A DNA stretch of 64,000 nucleotides from the NCBI RefSeq assembly GCF_013201685.1, contig NZ_CP053844.1, positions 1,364,001-1,428,000 of the forward strand, read 5' to 3'. Position numbers and translations under genes: made by a program. Positions 63,599-64,000 of the stretch are shown piece after piece. The notes under the pieces were generated by a model, which did not search any database, had not been told where the DNA came from, and saw only the letters and a program-made list of their open reading frames with translations. Position 1 is the first letter of the stretch, and each line of letters starts with the position of its first letter. Source of the DNA: Campylobacter geochelonis. GTDB taxonomy: Bacteria; Campylobacterota; Campylobacteria; Campylobacterales; Campylobacteraceae.

Positions 63599-64000
63599 TC
63601 AGATATAGATAGCACTTCAAAATACTCATTTTCCATATTTTGTAAATCGCCCTTTTTCTCTTCAAGCTCTTCAAAAAGCTCTTGAAGCCCTATTTTTTGA
63701 TAGATTTCTGGATTTGATAGTGCGTGGTTTAGCTCTTTTATGCGCTTTTCTATGGCTTCGATTCTAGCTGGATACTCTTCTAGAATTTTGTTTTGTTTAT
63801 AGCTGAGTTTTTTGTTTTGAGTTTTCTCTTTTTGCTTTATTTCTTGCTCTTTTTCAGCCTCTTTTGCCAAATCTTCAAGCTCATCAATTTCATCTTCTAA
63901 CTCTAAATACTCACTGTATTCCATATAAGTTTGATTTATCTTGCTTCCTTCAAAAACCCAAAGCTTATTTGTTATCTTATCGACAAAGTATCTATCGTGA
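63586..64000 (-). CDS. uup: ABC-F family ATPase (Uup-like), 5' end outside window
   Basis: The frame is open to the right edge. It reads H-D-R-Y-F-V-D-K-I-T-N-K-L-W-V-F-E-G-S at its visible start, the H-loop and beta strands of the second ABC domain of ABC-F proteins, then a long charged coiled coil (about 100 residues, E-L-E-D-L-A-K-E-A-E-K-E-Q) typical of the Uup/EttA-type C-terminal extension. ABC-F proteins act on ribosomes or, for Uup, on DNA recombination. Only the last 138 or so residues are seen, so the subgroup is not certain. Confidence 0.85.
   Translation of the reverse strand, partial: HDRYFVDKITNKLWVFEGSKINQTYMEYSEYLELEDEIDELEDLAKEAEKEQEIKQKEKTQNKKLSYKQNKILEEYPARIEAIEKRIKELNHALSNPEIYQKIGLQELFEELEEKKGDLQNMENEYFEVLSISENLG

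Overview
The window is an AT-rich epsilonproteobacterial chromosome segment, most consistent with Campylobacter of the C. fetus/hyointestinalis type. This rests on gene order (rsmH-ftsL, ppiD-ftsA-ftsZ, rpmH-rnpA-yidD-yidC-jag-mnmE), gnTAnaAT-like -10 elements, AAGGA ribosome binding sites and poly-G contingency tracts. The species call is inference. No rRNA, tRNA, CRISPR array or intact IS element was seen.

Layout. 1-8.5 kb: a partial D-amino-acid aminotransferase, rmuC, the ftsL-rsmH pair, a degenerate class II aldolase-like gene, then ppiD-ftsA-ftsZ closed by a strong terminator. 9-12.5 kb: a three-gene operon (DUF2249-like protein, multi-His membrane protein, MIP18-type Fe-S factor) behind a consensus FNR-type site placed for class II activation, divergent from an RclA-type flavin reductase. 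12.9-17.4 kb: a type III restriction-modification system with a G9 tract in mod. 17.5-31.6 kb: msrAB, an O-acyltransferase with a G8 tract, a small gene graveyard including a multiply frameshifted GNAT acetyltransferase, purH, a repeat-rich autotransporter, about 900 bp of decayed DNA, a TerB-J-domain protein with an SDH-type protease, purL and a lipoprotein.

31.7-43.6 kb: an LPS/surface-glycan locus transcribed leftward directly after mnmE. It holds an LpxL-type acyltransferase, an ELM1-family protein, several GT4/GT2/CgeB-type glycosyltransferases (one an internally duplicated 667-aa protein, one carrying a G9 tract), two paralogous polysaccharide deacetylases, an O-antigen ligase and a phosphoglycerol/phosphoethanolamine-transferase-like protein. 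43.6-48.3 kb: the conserved membrane-insertion and tRNA-modification operon, in which rnpA has no ATG/GTG/TTG start and appears to begin at ATT inside the end of rpmH.

49.9-54.9 kb is the best candidate for an undescribed system: an operon headed by a WYL/HTH regulator with a G11 tract at codons 7-11, followed by a TerB-like protein, a helical protein, a CxxC cluster protein, a glycine-rich membrane protein and a large charged membrane protein. The promoter carries a TGACA-N5-TGTCA inverted repeat. The natural ATG start of the regulator is out of frame at G11, so the regulator may be OFF or weakly made in this assembly. The last gene has an in-frame TAA followed by 46 further open codons.

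55-64 kb: housekeeping and accessory genes (periplasmic binding-fold protein, family-4 UDG, prmC, M48 protease, NhaC antiporter, panE, FMN reductase, ricin-like secreted protein, DMT transporter) and a partial ABC-F ATPase. The window's main theme is phase variation: four G/C homopolymer tracts of 8-11 bases, affecting DNA methylation, two surface-glycan enzymes and one transcription regulator.
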